DNA of 64,000 nucleotides from Bacteroidales bacterium F22 (GTDB lineage: Bacteria; Bacteroidota; Bacteroidia; Bacteroidales; Bacteroidaceae): the NCBI GenBank assembly GCA_029541985.1, contig CP095414.1, positions 2,824,351 to 2,888,350 of the forward strand, written 5' to 3'. The stretch's first letter is position 1, and each line of letters begins with the position of its first letter. The notes under the pieces were generated by a model that was not told the DNA's origin, searched no databases, and saw nothing but the letters and a program-made list of their open reading frames with translations. Shown in pieces: positions 51,588 through 60,367 of the stretch. The position numbers were made by a program, and so were the translations under genes.

Positions 51588-53030
51588 ATGACTGAAGTAA
51601 TTAGAAAAAAATTAAGTGATTCGAAAGTAGCTAGATGGAGTGCTTTGGGAATCATATCTATAACCATGTTTGCTGGTTATTTCCTAACTGATGCAATGTC
51701 TCCACTAAAACCGATGCTGGAACAACAGTTTGGTTGGTCTAGTACAAGTTATGGTGTCTTTACAAGTGCTTACGGATGGTTCAATATCTTTCTGTTGATG
51801 TTGATTTTTGGTGGTATCATTCTCGATAAGATGGGCGTACGATTTACTGGTCTGATGTCTTCGGGAATCATGGTCGCTGGTGCTGCCTTGAAGTTCTGGG
51901 CGGTATCTAATCCTACTATGGATGTCATTAACCTTCCTTTTGGAACTAGTCTCAATGCACAAGTCCTTTATGCTGCGTTGGGATTTGCTATCTTTGGTGT
52001 CGGTGTAGAAATCGCTGGTATCACGGTGTCGAAAATCATCGTCAAATGGTTTAGAGGTAAAGAGATGGCTTTGGCTATGGGCTTACAAATGGGTGTGGCT
52101 CGTATCGGTACGATGTTGGCTTTGTTTGCTCCTGTACCTATTGCTACTTTCTTTGCGAGTAAACATACGCAACTTGTGAATGGGGCTTTAGTTGAAAAGA
52201 TGGGACCTAGCATCTCTGCACCTATCGCCTTTGCATTGTTGTTACTTGTCATCGGATTTATCGCTTTCTTTATCTATATGGGAATGGATAAGAAGCTCGA
52301 GGCTTCTGAAGAGAAGGTCGAAGCAACTGAAGAAGATTCATTCAAATTTAAAGATATCTTTGAAATTATGGGGAATGTCGGTTTCTGGTTAATCGCTATC
52401 CTATGTGTCTTGTTCTATTCTTCTGTATTCCCTTTTATCAAGTATGCAGCAGATCTGATGGTCAATAAATATGGGCTTAATGAATCTATTGCTGGCCGAA
52501 TCCCATCGTTATTGCCTTTGGGAACGCTTTTCTTAACACCGTTCTTCGGACATATCTATGACAAGAAGGGAAAAGGGGCTACGATTATGATTATCGGGGC
52601 TTTCTTGATTTTGTTTGTCCATTCTATATTCTCCCTTTCTGTTCCTTTCTTGAACAATTGGATTATTGCTTTGGTATTGGTTCTCCTGTTAGGAGTAGCG
52701 CTTTCTTTGGTCCCATCTGCTATGTGGCCTTCAGTGGCAAAAATTATTCCTGAGAGACAATTGGGTACTGCATATTCTTTGATTTTCTGGATTCAAAACT
52801 GGGGACTTGCTGGGGTACCTTTATTGATCGGTTATGTATTGGATCAATCAAATCCTGAGGTGCTTGCTGCAAAAGCTGCGGGGACTGTGCCTCCTGTATA
52901 CGACTATACTAATCCTATGTTGATCTTTGCTGGTCTGGGATTTCTTGCTATCATCTTCGGTTTCATCTTGAAAGCAGTGGATAAACGTAAGGGATATGGT
53001 CTGGAAGAAGCTAATATGAAGGAGGATTAA
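51588..53030 (+). CDS. MFS-family transporter
   Basis: A 480-residue membrane transporter with about twelve helices in two halves separated by a charged loop (about 225-255, EASEEKVEATEEDSFKFKD). GGIILDKMGVRFTG (about 75-88) and GHIYDKKGKGAT are the two MFS loop motifs. The substrate cannot be inferred from sequence. It stands alone between the secG terminator and the his leader region. The start ATG is preceded by an A/T-rich leader. Confidence 0.85.
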   Translation: MTEVIRKKLSDSKVARWSALGIISITMFAGYFLTDAMSPLKPMLEQQFGWSSTSYGVFTSAYGWFNIFLLMLIFGGIILDKMGVRFTGLMSSGIMVAGAALKFWAVSNPTMDVINLPFGTSLNAQVLYAALGFAIFGVGVEIAGITVSKIIVKWFRGKEMALAMGLQMGVARIGTMLALFAPVPIATFFASKHTQLVNGALVEKMGPSISAPIAFALLLLVIGFIAFFIYMGMDKKLEASEEKVEATEEDSFKFKDIFEIMGNVGFWLIAILCVLFYSSVFPFIKYAADLMVNKYGLNESIAGRIPSLLPLGTLFLTPFFGHIYDKKGKGATIMIIGAFLILFVHSIFSLSVPFLNNWIIALVLVLLLGVALSLVPSAMWPSVAKIIPERQLGTAYSLIFWIQNWGLAGVPLLIGYVLDQSNPEVLAAKAAGTVPPVYDYTNPMLIFAGLGFLAIIFGFILKAVDKRKGYGLEEANMKED

Positions 53031-53124
53031 ATAGTCTACATTGATTGTCTATACGACGATTTGATGAATATTAGCTATAGAAATGAATTTTCTAGTGATA
53101 TATTGTTATTTATTTCTCTGATTA

Positions 53125-53156
53125 TTTGTCAGAATGAAATCAATTATCTATTTTTG
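53125..53156 (+). promoter_or_regulatory. canonical promoter of the his operon
   Basis: TTTG (53125-53128), 20-nt spacer, TATTTTTG (53149-53156). The leader-peptide ATG begins only 7 nt after the -7 box, so the leader mRNA is almost leaderless. Confidence 0.85.
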
Positions 53157-53162
53157 TGACCA

Positions 53163-53219
53163 ATGAATTTACAAACTCATACATATCATCATCATCATGC
53201 ACACCGATTCAATCAGTGA
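53163..53219 (+). CDS. hisL: his operon leader peptide (18 residues, six His)
   Basis: ATG at 53163 reads MNLQTHTYHHHHAHRFNQ and stops at TGA 53217-53219. Six of 18 codons are histidine, four of them in a row. This is the hallmark of an attenuation leader: ribosomes stall here when charged tRNA-His is scarce. The stop codon lies inside the first copy of the regulatory decamer TCAGTGAGCC, so a ribosome that finishes the peptide covers that segment. Confidence 0.9.
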   Translation: MNLQTHTYHHHHAHRFNQ

Positions 53220-53310
53220 GCCAGGGATGAATGTGTGAATATCATTAGATTATTATCAACATGAGATATAAAAGGCTCGCTGAATAAATTTCAGTGAGCC
53301 TTTTTTTATT
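53213..53310 (+). promoter_or_regulatory. his attenuator: antiterminator segment and terminator
   Basis: Three segments decide the outcome. A is TCAGTGAGCC (53213-53222, overlapping the leader stop), B is GGCTCGCTGA (53274-53283) and C is TCAGTGAGCC (53291-53300), identical to A. B:C, extended by flanking AAA/TTT, forms the terminator followed by seven T residues (53301-53307). A:B is the competing antiterminator. When His is plentiful the ribosome covers A and B:C terminates. When His is scarce stalling leaves A free, A:B forms and hisG is transcribed. The mechanism is inferred from sequence. Confidence 0.85.
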
Positions 53311-53328
53311 TTCTAAACAAAATGTATT

Positions 53329-54183
53329 ATGCTAAGAATCGCAGTCCAATCTAAAGGTCGTCTGTACGAAGAGACGATGAACATGTTATCAGAGGCAGAT
53401 ATTAAAATCAATCCTTCGAAAAGGAAGTTATTGATTCAAAGTCCTAACTTTCCAGTCGAGATTCTGTTTCTCAGGGATGATGATATCCCACAATCTGTCG
53501 CATCAGGTATCGCTGATATTGGTATCGTGGGAGAGAATGAATTTGTGGAGAAGAATCAGAAAGCGGATATCGTCAAAAGACTTGGCTTCAGTAAGTGCCG
53601 ATTATCTATCGCTATCCCTAACAATATCAATTATGAAGATAGTTCATGGTTGTCAGGAAATAAAATAGCAACTAGCTATCCGCGCATTCTTCAAGAGTTT
53701 CTAGATAAAGAGGGCGTCAAGGATTGTGAGATTCATGTAATCACTGGTTCGGTCGAAGTGAGCCCTAGCATTGGATTAGCTGATGGTATCTTTGATATCG
53801 TGAGTTCTGGCTCTACGCTCGTTACAAATAGACTCAAAGAAGTCGAAGTCGTGATGCAGAGTGAGGCGCTTTTAATCGCTTCCCCATCTTTGGATGAGGA
53901 TAAACAGGCTACGCTTGATGAATTGCTCTTCAGAATAGAAAGTGTACGCAATGCCCAAGATAAGAAGTATGTGATGATGAACTTACCTAAAGATAAGATC
54001 GATATGATGGTTTCTGCATTGCCTGGCATTAAGAGTCCGACGATATTGCCTCTTGCTGATTCAAAATGGTGTTCTGTACACGCTGTGATTGGGGAGGATT
54101 CTTTTTGGGAGATTATATCTGTGTTGAAAGAAATAGGTGCTGAAGATATCTTGATATTACCTATTGAAGTAATGATTCCTTAG
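53329..54183 (+). CDS. hisG: ATP phosphoribosyltransferase, long form
   Basis: A 284-residue HisG that joins ATP and PRPP in the first step of histidine synthesis. The N terminus RIAVQSKGRLYEET and the DIVSSGSTLVTNRL PRPP-binding loop (about 160-173) are clear. The C-terminal 75 residues form the HisG_C regulatory domain that binds histidine, so no HisZ is needed. First gene after the attenuator. Confidence 0.95.
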   Translation: MLRIAVQSKGRLYEETMNMLSEADIKINPSKRKLLIQSPNFPVEILFLRDDDIPQSVASGIADIGIVGENEFVEKNQKADIVKRLGFSKCRLSIAIPNNINYEDSSWLSGNKIATSYPRILQEFLDKEGVKDCEIHVITGSVEVSPSIGLADGIFDIVSSGSTLVTNRLKEVEVVMQSEALLIASPSLDEDKQATLDELLFRIESVRNAQDKKYVMMNLPKDKIDMMVSALPGIKSPTILPLADSKWCSVHAVIGEDSFWEIISVLKEIGAEDILILPIEVMIP

Positions 54184-54195
54184 AACTTTTTTATT

Positions 54196-55488
54196 ATGAA
54201 AGTAACAAAATATCCTTCTAAAGAAGCGTGGTCGAATCTGTTGTCTCGTCCAGCATTTGAAAGCGAAAATCTATTAGGTATAGTTCGCCCGATAGTGGAA
54301 CAGGTACGGGATGGTGGTGATGCTGCTATACGTGAACTAGAAGCTCGGTTTGACCATTGTGAACTGCAGCAAATTAAGGTTTCTGCTGAGGAATTCTCTT
54401 TGGCTGAAAATGAAGTAGATGTGGCACTCAAAGAGGCTATAGAGTTGGCTGCTGATCAAATCCGTGCGTTTCATACGGCTCAAAAGATGGAGCCAAAAGT
54501 GGTCGAATCATGTCCTGGGGTGCGCTGTTGGCAGGAGTCAAGAGCTATCGAAAAAGTAGGACTTTATATCCCGGGGGGACGAGCACCGTTATTTAGTACT
54601 GTGCTTATGCTTGCTTTGCCTGCTCAGATTGCGGGTTGCAACCAAGTGGTGCTGTGTACCCCTCCTGATACTCAAGGAAAGATTAATCCGGCTATTCTTT
54701 ATGCTGCACAATTAGCGGGAGTCACTGAGGTCTTTAAAGTGGGCGGAGCACAAGCGGTGGCTGCGATGGCTCATGGTACTGAAAGTATCCCTAAGGTGTA
54801 TAAGATTTTTGGTCCCGGAAATCAGTTTGTCACTGCAGCCAAACAGTTGGTTAGCCTCAGAGATTGTGCTATCGATATGCCTGCTGGTCCTAGTGAAGTA
54901 GAGGTGCTTGCAGATGATACAGCGAATCCTGCTTTTGTTGCGGCTGACTTATTGAGTCAATGTGAACATGGACCAGATTCTCAAGCGATTCTTATCACTA
55001 CGAGTGAGCGACTTGTCGATTTGGTGCTCCTCGAAATAGAGTCACAACTCTCTGCTTTACCGCGCAAGGATATCGCTAATCAGTCTCTTTCGCATAGCCG
55101 AATTTTGCTGGTCAAGGATGTGGATGAGGCTATAGAAATGACGAATAGGTATGCGCCGGAACACTTAATCATTCAGATGGAAAATTACAATGAGCTTGTT
55201 CCACTAGTCCACAATGCGGGTTCTGTCTTTTTAGGACCATATAGTTGTGAAAGTGCAGGAGACTATGCTAGCGGAACGAATCATACGTTGCCTACTAATG
55301 GCTATGCAAAAGCGTATAGTGGGGTCAACCTAGATAGTTTCATTCGCAAAGTCACCTTTCAAGAACTCTCTGCTCAGGGGATACGAAGGCTCGGTCCTGC
55401 TATCGAGACGATGGCTGCAGCAGAACTCTTAGATGGGCATAAAAATGCGGTGTCGGTACGATTGAATGATGTAAACAATAAAAAATAG
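54196..55488 (+). CDS. hisD: histidinol dehydrogenase
   Basis: A 430-residue zinc enzyme catalysing the last two oxidations of histidine synthesis. Characteristic blocks are YIPGGRAPLFSTVLMLALPA, KVGGAQAVAAMAHGTESIPK, IDMPAGPSEVEVLADDTANP (about 224-243) and DLLSQCEHGPDSQ, with the catalytic GPYSCESAGDYASGTNHTLP near 350. It starts 13 nt after hisG. Confidence 0.95.
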   Translation: MKVTKYPSKEAWSNLLSRPAFESENLLGIVRPIVEQVRDGGDAAIRELEARFDHCELQQIKVSAEEFSLAENEVDVALKEAIELAADQIRAFHTAQKMEPKVVESCPGVRCWQESRAIEKVGLYIPGGRAPLFSTVLMLALPAQIAGCNQVVLCTPPDTQGKINPAILYAAQLAGVTEVFKVGGAQAVAAMAHGTESIPKVYKIFGPGNQFVTAAKQLVSLRDCAIDMPAGPSEVEVLADDTANPAFVAADLLSQCEHGPDSQAILITTSERLVDLVLLEIESQLSALPRKDIANQSLSHSRILLVKDVDEAIEMTNRYAPEHLIIQMENYNELVPLVHNAGSVFLGPYSCESAGDYASGTNHTLPTNGYAKAYSGVNLDSFIRKVTFQELSAQGIRRLGPAIETMAAAELLDGHKNAVSVRLNDVNNKK

Positions 55489-55492
55489 TCTT

Positions 55493-56587
55493 ATGAGAAG
55501 TTTGAAGGAATTGGCACGTCCAAATGTACGCGCACTGAAGGCATATAGTAGTGCTCGTGATGAATATAAAGGGTGCGAAGCACATGTGTTTCTTGATGCT
55601 AATGAAAGCCCATACAATAGTCCGCTTAATAGGTACCCTGACCCCCTTCAGGAGGAACTGAAAACGATGATTGTGGATAATCGTCATCGCAATTATATCT
55701 GGAAGGATAGTGATAGGGTGCAAGTGTCTTCGAAGAACTTGTTTCTAGGTAATGGCAGTGATGAGGCTATAGATTTGCTATTCAGAGCTTTTTGTGAACC
55801 TCGAATTGATAATGCGGTGGCTATCGACCCTAGTTACGGGATGTATCAAGTATGTGCCGAAACCAATGATATAGAATATCGCAAGGTGTCGCTAACTGAA
55901 CATTTTGAAATCGATGTGGATGCTCTCTTAGCTGCTACAGATGGACATACTAAATTGTTGTTTCTTTGTTCTCCCAATAATCCAACTGGAAATCTGATTG
56001 ATGTAGATAAGGTGGAACGGATATTAGCGAACTTTGATGGCTTGCTTATCGTCGATGAGGCTTATGTTGATTTTGCAAATAAGCCTTCGTGGTTGACACG
56101 TATCCCACAGCATGATAAGTTAGTTGTCTTGCAAACGATGAGCAAGGCTTGGGCATGTGCTGGTATCCGTCTAGGAATGGCTTGGGCTAATGATTATATC
56201 ATTCAGCTGTTCAATAAAATAAAATATCCTTACAATGTCAATAAACTGACACAAGAGGCAGCTAAAAATCGATTGATGAAGGAGGAACTTGTTCATTCGG
56301 AGGTACAACAGATAATTGAAGAACGGGAATCGATGCGTATTTGTCTAGAGGCTTTGCCAATCGCCATTTGTGTGTATCCTAGCCAGGCTAATTTCTTGTT
56401 AGTGAAATTTCAAGATGGTGATGCGCTGTATCATTATTTGGTCCAAGCAGGAATCATCGTACGTAATCGGAATACGGTCCATCGTTGTGCTGGGTGTCTG
56501 CGACTTACCATAGGTACTAAAGCAGAAAATGAGGAACTCATCAAGGGAATCGAATCATTTGCTCAAGAGGTTGAGCAATTGGTATAG
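55493..56587 (+). CDS. hisC: histidinol-phosphate aminotransferase
   Basis: A 364-residue PLP-dependent class I/II aminotransferase. ANESPYNSPLNRYPDP near the start, GNGSDEAIDLLFRAF, CSPNNPTGNLI, DEAYVDF and MSKAWACAGIRLG (PLP lysine at about 218) are the family blocks. It converts imidazole acetol phosphate to histidinol phosphate. It follows hisD by 4 nt. Confidence 0.95.
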   Translation: MRSLKELARPNVRALKAYSSARDEYKGCEAHVFLDANESPYNSPLNRYPDPLQEELKTMIVDNRHRNYIWKDSDRVQVSSKNLFLGNGSDEAIDLLFRAFCEPRIDNAVAIDPSYGMYQVCAETNDIEYRKVSLTEHFEIDVDALLAATDGHTKLLFLCSPNNPTGNLIDVDKVERILANFDGLLIVDEAYVDFANKPSWLTRIPQHDKLVVLQTMSKAWACAGIRLGMAWANDYIIQLFNKIKYPYNVNKLTQEAAKNRLMKEELVHSEVQQIIEERESMRICLEALPIAICVYPSQANFLLVKFQDGDALYHYLVQAGIIVRNRNTVHRCAGCLRLTIGTKAENEELIKGIESFAQEVEQLV

Positions 56588-56614
56588 GTCTAATTATCTA
56601 AAGAATCAAAGTAT

Positions 56615-57763
56615 ATGAAATCACAGAAAATATTATTTATCGATCGCGATGGCACATTAGTCAAAGAACCTCCTATTGATTATCAGTTGGATAGCTTGGA
56701 GAAATTGTCTTTTGTCCCTGGTGTAATGAAGAGTTTAGGGTTTATTGCTGAAAAATTGGATTTCTTTTTTGCTATGGTAACCAATCAGGATGGACTTGGT
56801 ACGGCCGCGTTTCCTGAAAATTCTTTTTGGCCTGCTCATCATCTGATGATGGATACCCTTGAGGGGGAAGGCATCACATGGGATGCGGTGCATATTGACC
56901 CTACAATGCCTGAAGATAATGCGTCTACACGTAAACCTGGTACGGCGATGCTTACTGAATATATAGATAATCCAAAATTTGATTTAGCTGGCTCGTTTGT
57001 CATTGGTGATCGTATCACAGATATGCAATTGGCTAAGAATCTAGGTTGTAAAGGAATCTTTCTGATTAGTGATGACAGAACTCGTGAACAGGCTATGCAA
57101 GAAGTCGAGGAATCTGCACTTGAGGATGTGGTTGCTCTCGTCGCTATGAATTGGGTGGAAATTGTACCTTTTCTGTTTGCTGGAGAACGAACTGCTCGCT
57201 GTCAAAGGGTTACCAAGGAGACTGCTATTGATGTGGCAATCAATCTAGATGGACAGGGGGAAAGTTCCATTTCTACTGGCTTGCACTTCTTTGACCATAT
57301 GCTGGAACAGATTGCTAAGCATGGAGGAGTCACACTCAATGTAGCTGTAAAAGGAGATTTGGAAGTCGATGAGCACCATACTATCGAAGATACTGCAATC
57401 GCATTGGGAACTTGTCTCAAAGAGGCTTTAGGTGATAAGCGTGGAATCGAACGTTATGGCTATTCCTTACCGATGGATGATTCTCAGGCTCATGTGTTGC
57501 TTGATTTCGGAGGTCGCCCTTGGCTGATTTGGGATGCGGATTTCAAAAGAGAATATGTCGGAGATATGCCTACAGAGATGTTTCTTCATTTCTTTAAGTC
57601 TTTGAGTGACGCAGCATTGATGAATGTGAATATTCGCGCTGAAGGTCAAAATGAACATCATAAAATAGAAGGGATTTTCAAGGCTTTTGCACGAGCTATC
57701 AAGATGGCTATAAGACGGGATATTTATCGATTTGAATTACCTAGTACCAAAGGGGTGTTGTAA
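56615..57763 (+). CDS. hisB: bifunctional histidinol-phosphatase/imidazoleglycerol-phosphate dehydratase
   Basis: A 382-residue fused HisB. Residues 1-165 form a HAD phosphatase with FIDRDGTLV (D10, D12), TNQDG and [14 protein letters not shown]. Residues about 190-382 form the dehydratase with [29 protein letters not shown] and [20 protein letters not shown], whose histidines bind manganese. It is the last gene of the hisGDCB operon. hisHAF and hisIE are not in this window. Confidence 0.95.
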   Translation: MKSQKILFIDRDGTLVKEPPIDYQLDSLEKLSFVPGVMKSLGFIAEKLDFFFAMVTNQDGLGTAAFPENSFWPAHHLMMDTLEGEGITWDAVHIDPTMPEDNASTRKPGTAMLTEYIDNPKFDLAGSFVIGDRITDMQLAKNLGCKGIFLISDDRTREQAMQEVEESALEDVVALVAMNWVEIVPFLFAGERTARCQRVTKETAIDVAINLDGQGESSISTGLHFFDHMLEQIAKHGGVTLNVAVKGDLEVDEHHTIEDTAIALGTCLKEALGDKRGIERYGYSLPMDDSQAHVLLDFGGRPWLIWDADFKREYVGDMPTEMFLHFFKSLSDAALMNVNIRAEGQNEHHKIEGIFKAFARAIKMAIRRDIYRFELPSTKGVL

Positions 57764-57798
57764 TCTGCTTCTTTTCGCTTCATTAGAAGTTAGACATA

Positions 57799-57840
57799 AA
57801 CAATGGGCTTGCTAAATAATTATTTAGCAAGCCCATTGTT
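57799..57840. terminator. bidirectional terminator, perfect 42-bp palindrome
   Basis: Two 21-bp arms (57799-57819 and 57820-57840; AACAATGGGCTTGCTAAATA... and its complement) with no mismatch and no spacer, flanked by A/T-rich ends. It serves the convergent hisB (plus) and DUF3127 (minus) genes. Confidence 0.9.
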
Positions 57841-57864
57841 TTGTTTATTAACCATTCTTTCTTC

Positions 57865-58251
57865 TTAGAAAGGAAGGTCGCTTGTGTCGTCAGCTTCAGC
57901 ACTAGGCATGCCAGTAGGAGCTGTTGTTGCACCAGAAATTGTTTGTGGCTCAGGCATTTCGTTATTAGCTTGTGTATCAGATACACGTTCGACACGCCAA
58001 GCACGTAGTGAATTGAACCAACGGTCATTCCACTGACGACAGTCTATATCGAAAGAAATCTTTAGTTCTTCGCCCATTTGGATATTAAATTGACTCAACT
58101 TGTCTTCTCCAAAGACTTCGAAACACATCTTCTTAGGATACTGGTCGTGATTCTCAATGACAAACTCTTGTACACACCAAGGATTACCAGTAGATTTTGC
58201 TACACCCTCTCGCTTATTTAAAATAGCGATTATTTTGCCTTCAAATTCCAT
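57865..58251 (-). CDS. DUF3127 OB-fold-like protein with SSB-like acidic tail
   Basis: A 128-residue protein. Residues 1-90 have the DUF3127 pattern (GKIIAILNKREG, WCVQEFVIENHDQYPKKMCF, DIDCRQWNDRWFNSLRAWRV), probably an OB fold. A Gln/Thr/Pro-rich linker leads to the C-terminal DTSDLPF, which looks like the acidic tip of single-stranded DNA-binding proteins that recruits repair and replication partners. It lies opposite dnaN in a divergent arrangement, in keeping with a DNA role. The start at ATG 58251 is clear. Confidence 0.8.
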   Translation of the reverse strand: MEFEGKIIAILNKREGVAKSTGNPWCVQEFVIENHDQYPKKMCFEVFGEDKLSQFNIQMGEELKISFDIDCRQWNDRWFNSLRAWRVERVSDTQANNEMPEPQTISGATTAPTGMPSAEADDTSDLPF

Positions 58252-58331
58252 TTTTACTATATTTTGTTTTAAATAATAGTGCGAATGTACAGATTTTATC
58301 TCTAATAGACGAATAAGTTATCCCTTTTTTC

Positions 58332-58339
58332 TATCTTTG
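58332..58339 (+). promoter_or_regulatory. -7 box for dnaN
   Basis: TATCTTTG, a perfect TAnnTTTG match, 36 nt upstream of the dnaN ATG. The -33 element is not obvious. Confidence 0.65.
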
Positions 58340-58375
58340 TCTAATACAAAATAACCCTATTAAAAGATTTATTAC

Positions 58376-59497
58376 ATGAATTTTACTATAACAAGTTCAG
58401 CATTGTATGCTCAGCTATTAAGCATCAGCCGCGTAATCGTAACTAAATCGGCTTTCCCTATTCTAGATAGTTTCCTTTTGGATGTCCAAGAGGGTAAATT
58501 AGTTATAACTGGCTCAGATAATGAGACACGTCTATCTACGGAGGTTCCTCTTATTAGCCAAGAAGGTACTGGTAAAATTGCCATATCTGCTAAAATGCTA
58601 ATCGATGGACTCAAAGAGGTATCAGATCAACCTGTGACTTTTGATGTAGAGGGGGTTAAAGTACGCGTTTCTTACCAAAATGGTCAATACGAATTGGTCT
58701 CTGGTAACGCTGAGGAATACCCTGTAGGAAGTATTCCTGAAGCAGATAAAGCGGATAAAATAATTATCTCTTCTGAAGTATTGAAACGTGGGTTGAATCA
58801 TACTATCTTTGCTGTGGGTAACGATGAGTTGCGTCCTGTGATGAATGGTGTGTATCTTGATATCACAGACAAAGATATTACTTTTGTCGCTTCGGATGGA
58901 CATAAATTGATTAAGTACAGCACTACTGATGCTAGTGGTAGCGAAAATGGTGCTTTCATATTACCTTCTAAACCGGGTAATTTATTGAAGGGACTTTTGA
59001 AAAATAACGATGATGAGGTGGCGTTGACTTTTGACGGGAAACAAGCACAATTCTTAGCACCTGGCTTGGATTTGAGATGCCGTTTGCTGGAAGGTAGATA
59101 CCCTAATTATCGTTCTGTAATTCCTACTAATAACCCATTTCACGTGATCGTTGACCGCTTGAGTTTGGTGGGAGCGTTGAAACGTGTACAAGTATTTACT
59201 TCTCAAGAGAATAATTTGGTCAAATTGTCTATCTCTTCTAGTCAAATATTGTTGACTGCTCAAGATTTAGACTTTTCTATCGCTGGAGAAGAAAGAGTCG
59301 TTTGTAGTTATGAAGGCGAACCAATGAATATTGGATTTAAAGCTCAGTTTATGATTGAGCAACTTCTTAGTTGCGAGGCAGAACAAGTGGAATTGCAATT
59401 AGCAGACCCTTCTCGTCCTGGCGTAATGATTCCTGTGGATAGTGAAGAAGGTGGCGAACTAATCATGTTGCTGATGCCTTTATTACTTAACGAATAA
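58376..59497 (+). CDS. dnaN: DNA polymerase III sliding clamp (beta subunit)
   Basis: A 373-residue clamp. The three repeated domains are recognisable: FTITSSALYAQLLSISRVI at the start, the DGHKLIKYSTT block in the middle (about 169-179), and a C-terminal SRPGVMIPVDSEEGGELIMLLMPL. The clamp rings DNA and tethers polymerase. It is followed closely by an exonuclease and coaBC in one direction. Confidence 0.95.
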   Translation: MNFTITSSALYAQLLSISRVIVTKSAFPILDSFLLDVQEGKLVITGSDNETRLSTEVPLISQEGTGKIAISAKMLIDGLKEVSDQPVTFDVEGVKVRVSYQNGQYELVSGNAEEYPVGSIPEADKADKIIISSEVLKRGLNHTIFAVGNDELRPVMNGVYLDITDKDITFVASDGHKLIKYSTTDASGSENGAFILPSKPGNLLKGLLKNNDDEVALTFDGKQAQFLAPGLDLRCRLLEGRYPNYRSVIPTNNPFHVIVDRLSLVGALKRVQVFTSQENNLVKLSISSSQILLTAQDLDFSIAGEERVVCSYEGEPMNIGFKAQFMIEQLLSCEAEQVELQLADPSRPGVMIPVDSEEGGELIMLLMPLLLNE

Positions 59498-59525
59498 AAA
59501 TAATTAGATTTTCAAAACAACAAGT

Positions 59526-60299
59526 ATGAAATTAAATTTAACTCGTCCTATCGTATTCTTCGATTTAGAGACGACTGGTATAGATATAAGTAAGGATAGA
59601 ATTATTGAGATTTCTTTAGTGAAGGTGTATCCTAATGGAAATGAGGAGACAAAAACACTTAGGATTAATCCAGAAATGAATATACCTGCTAAATCGTCGG
59701 CTATTCATGGTATTTACGATAAGGATGTAGTTGATTGTCCTAAGTTTGCGGAGGTCGCTCCTAGCTTGGCGGAAATGATTAAGGATTGTGACCTTGCAGG
59801 GTACAATAGTAATCGTTTTGATATCCCTTTGCTAGCAGAGGAGTTTTTGAGAAACAATATTCAGATTGATTTCTCTGATGTGAAGAAAATTGACGTGCAA
59901 GTCATCTTCCATAAAATGGAACAACGTACTCTGATTGCGGCTTATAAATTTTATTGCGACAAAAATTTAGAAGATGCTCATTCTGCTGAAGCGGATGCTA
60001 AAGCTACGTATGAGGTTCTTAAAGGACAATTGGACCGTTACCCTGAACTGGAAAACAATATCGATTTTCTTTCTGACTATTCTACTCAATCTCGTAATGT
60101 CGATTTTGCTGGTAGAATCGTTTATGATGATAATGATATCCCTGTTTTCAATTTCGGAAAACATAAAGGGGTACCGGTTGCTGAAGTCTTTCGTAAAGAT
60201 CCAGGCTATTATTCTTGGATTATGAACGGAAACTTCCCTTTGCATACCAAAGCTGTTTTGACTAAAATAGAATTGGAAAACAAGCCAAAACGTTACTAA
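59526..60299 (+). CDS. DnaQ-like 3'-5' exonuclease
   Basis: A 257-residue DEDD exonuclease. ExoI motif FFDLETTGID (11-20), ExoII GYNSNRFDIPLLAEE (about 97-111) and ExoIII HSAEADAKATYEVL (about 152-165) contain the catalytic acids and the His of a DEDDh nuclease. The C-terminal part FNFGKHKGVPVAEVFRKD (about 209-226) with YYSWIMNGNF is the extra domain seen in exonuclease-X-like proteins. It lies 29 nt after dnaN, suggesting replication proofreading or repair. Confidence 0.9.
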   Translation: MKLNLTRPIVFFDLETTGIDISKDRIIEISLVKVYPNGNEETKTLRINPEMNIPAKSSAIHGIYDKDVVDCPKFAEVAPSLAEMIKDCDLAGYNSNRFDIPLLAEEFLRNNIQIDFSDVKKIDVQVIFHKMEQRTLIAAYKFYCDKNLEDAHSAEADAKATYEVLKGQLDRYPELENNIDFLSDYSTQSRNVDFAGRIVYDDNDIPVFNFGKHKGVPVAEVFRKDPGYYSWIMNGNFPLHTKAVLTKIELENKPKRY

Positions 60300-60367
60300 T
60301 GCATTTCGTCATTATTCGGCTATGGTCTCGAATGATGAAATGTTGAATAAGCTTAATAGATAAATAG

